A stretch of DNA of 6,387 nucleotides, taken from Candidatus Bathyarchaeota archaeon. GTDB taxonomy: Archaea; Thermoproteota; Bathyarchaeia; TCS64. The position numbers and the translations under genes were made by a program. This document shows, in pieces, positions 6,231-6,387 of the stretch. The stretch covers positions 1-6,387 of the forward strand of contig DUKA01000150.1 of NCBI GenBank assembly GCA_013329615.1, in the 5' to 3' direction. The notes below the pieces were generated by a model. The model searched no databases. It was given only the letters and a program-made list of their open reading frames with translations, and was not told the DNA's origin. How positions within the stretch are numbered: the first letter of the stretch is position 1; each line of letters begins with the position of its first letter.

Positions 6231-6387
6231 ATGAATCGGGACCTCGTGACTTTCAGCATACTTGGAGCCGCCCACTCCCTCAACCACAGCCTCTTCCTGG
6301 TGCTCCCGCCGCTCCTCGGCAACATCGCCACGAGCTTGAATGTGAGCTACCAGACTCTTGGGCTCGTCGCGACGGTCACCTTCTTAA
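6231..6387 (+). CDS. Major facilitator superfamily transporter, N-terminal fragment
   Basis: Partial gene: 52 codons are visible and the frame is open to the right edge. The protein begins MNRDLVTFSILGAAHSLNHS and then a hydrophobic stretch with LVLPPLLGNIATSLNVS. This short charged N-terminus, a first membrane helix bearing the HSxNHS/PPLL pattern, a short loop (about residues 32-40) and a second helix beginning GLVATVTFL fit the start of a 12-helix MFS permease. The substrate cannot be read from this fragment. Divergence from the deacylase operon suggests uptake or export of a related compound such as a modified amino acid or peptide, but that is inference. The start is supported by the TATA-like box. 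Confidence 0.68.
   Translation, partial: MNRDLVTFSILGAAHSLNHSLFLVLPPLLGNIATSLNVSYQTLGLVATVTFL

Overview
The window most likely comes from an archaeon with GC-rich coding sequence. Three kinds of evidence support this. TATA-like hexamers sit about 26-28 bp upstream of start codons that lack a Shine-Dalgarno motif, the layout of leaderless archaeal transcripts. The genes use many AUA and AGG codons. T-rich tracts without obvious hairpins follow the minus-strand operon. A TACK-type lineage (Bathyarchaeia or Nitrososphaeria) is a guess from overall flavour, not a demonstrated placement.

Layout, left to right. Bases 1-127 (minus) hold the first 42 codons of a YkgJ-type cysteine-cluster protein that continues off the left edge. 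Bases 227-325 (minus) may encode a 32-residue, very lysine-rich peptide. A divergent AT-rich control region (about 326-436) follows. Next is a divergent alanine-racemase-fold PLP enzyme on the plus strand (437-1615). A 130-bp convergent gap with T-tracts on the minus strand separates it from a three-gene minus-strand operon, transcribed from right to left. In transcription order the operon is an N-acyl-D-amino-acid deacylase family amidohydrolase (6150-4360), an M24 'pita-bread' metallopeptidase (4288-3152) and a dihydroorotase/allantoinase/hydantoinase-like cyclic amidohydrolase (3101-1746). An 80-bp divergent promoter region separates the operon from the start of an MFS transporter (6231 onward, cut by the right edge).

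How the genes may work together (inference): a transporter, a deacylase acting on N-acyl-D-amino acids, a dipeptidase-type enzyme, a cyclic-amide hydrolase and an amino-acid racemase would form a scavenging route. It would take blocked, cyclic or D-configured amino acid derivatives, for example bacterial cell-wall or peptide debris, and yield free L-amino acids. The metal ligands of the three hydrolases and the PLP lysine of the racemase are visible, so the proteins look functional. However, several secondary catalytic positions differ from the textbook enzymes: a missing catalytic His in the M24 protein, Leu-Asn in place of Met-Asp in the racemase, and a dihydroorotase-type substrate Arg combined with an allantoinase-type bridging Lys. 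The actual substrates may therefore be unusual. No mobile element, CRISPR array, tRNA or rRNA was found. No gene-free stretch exceeds about 130 bp.
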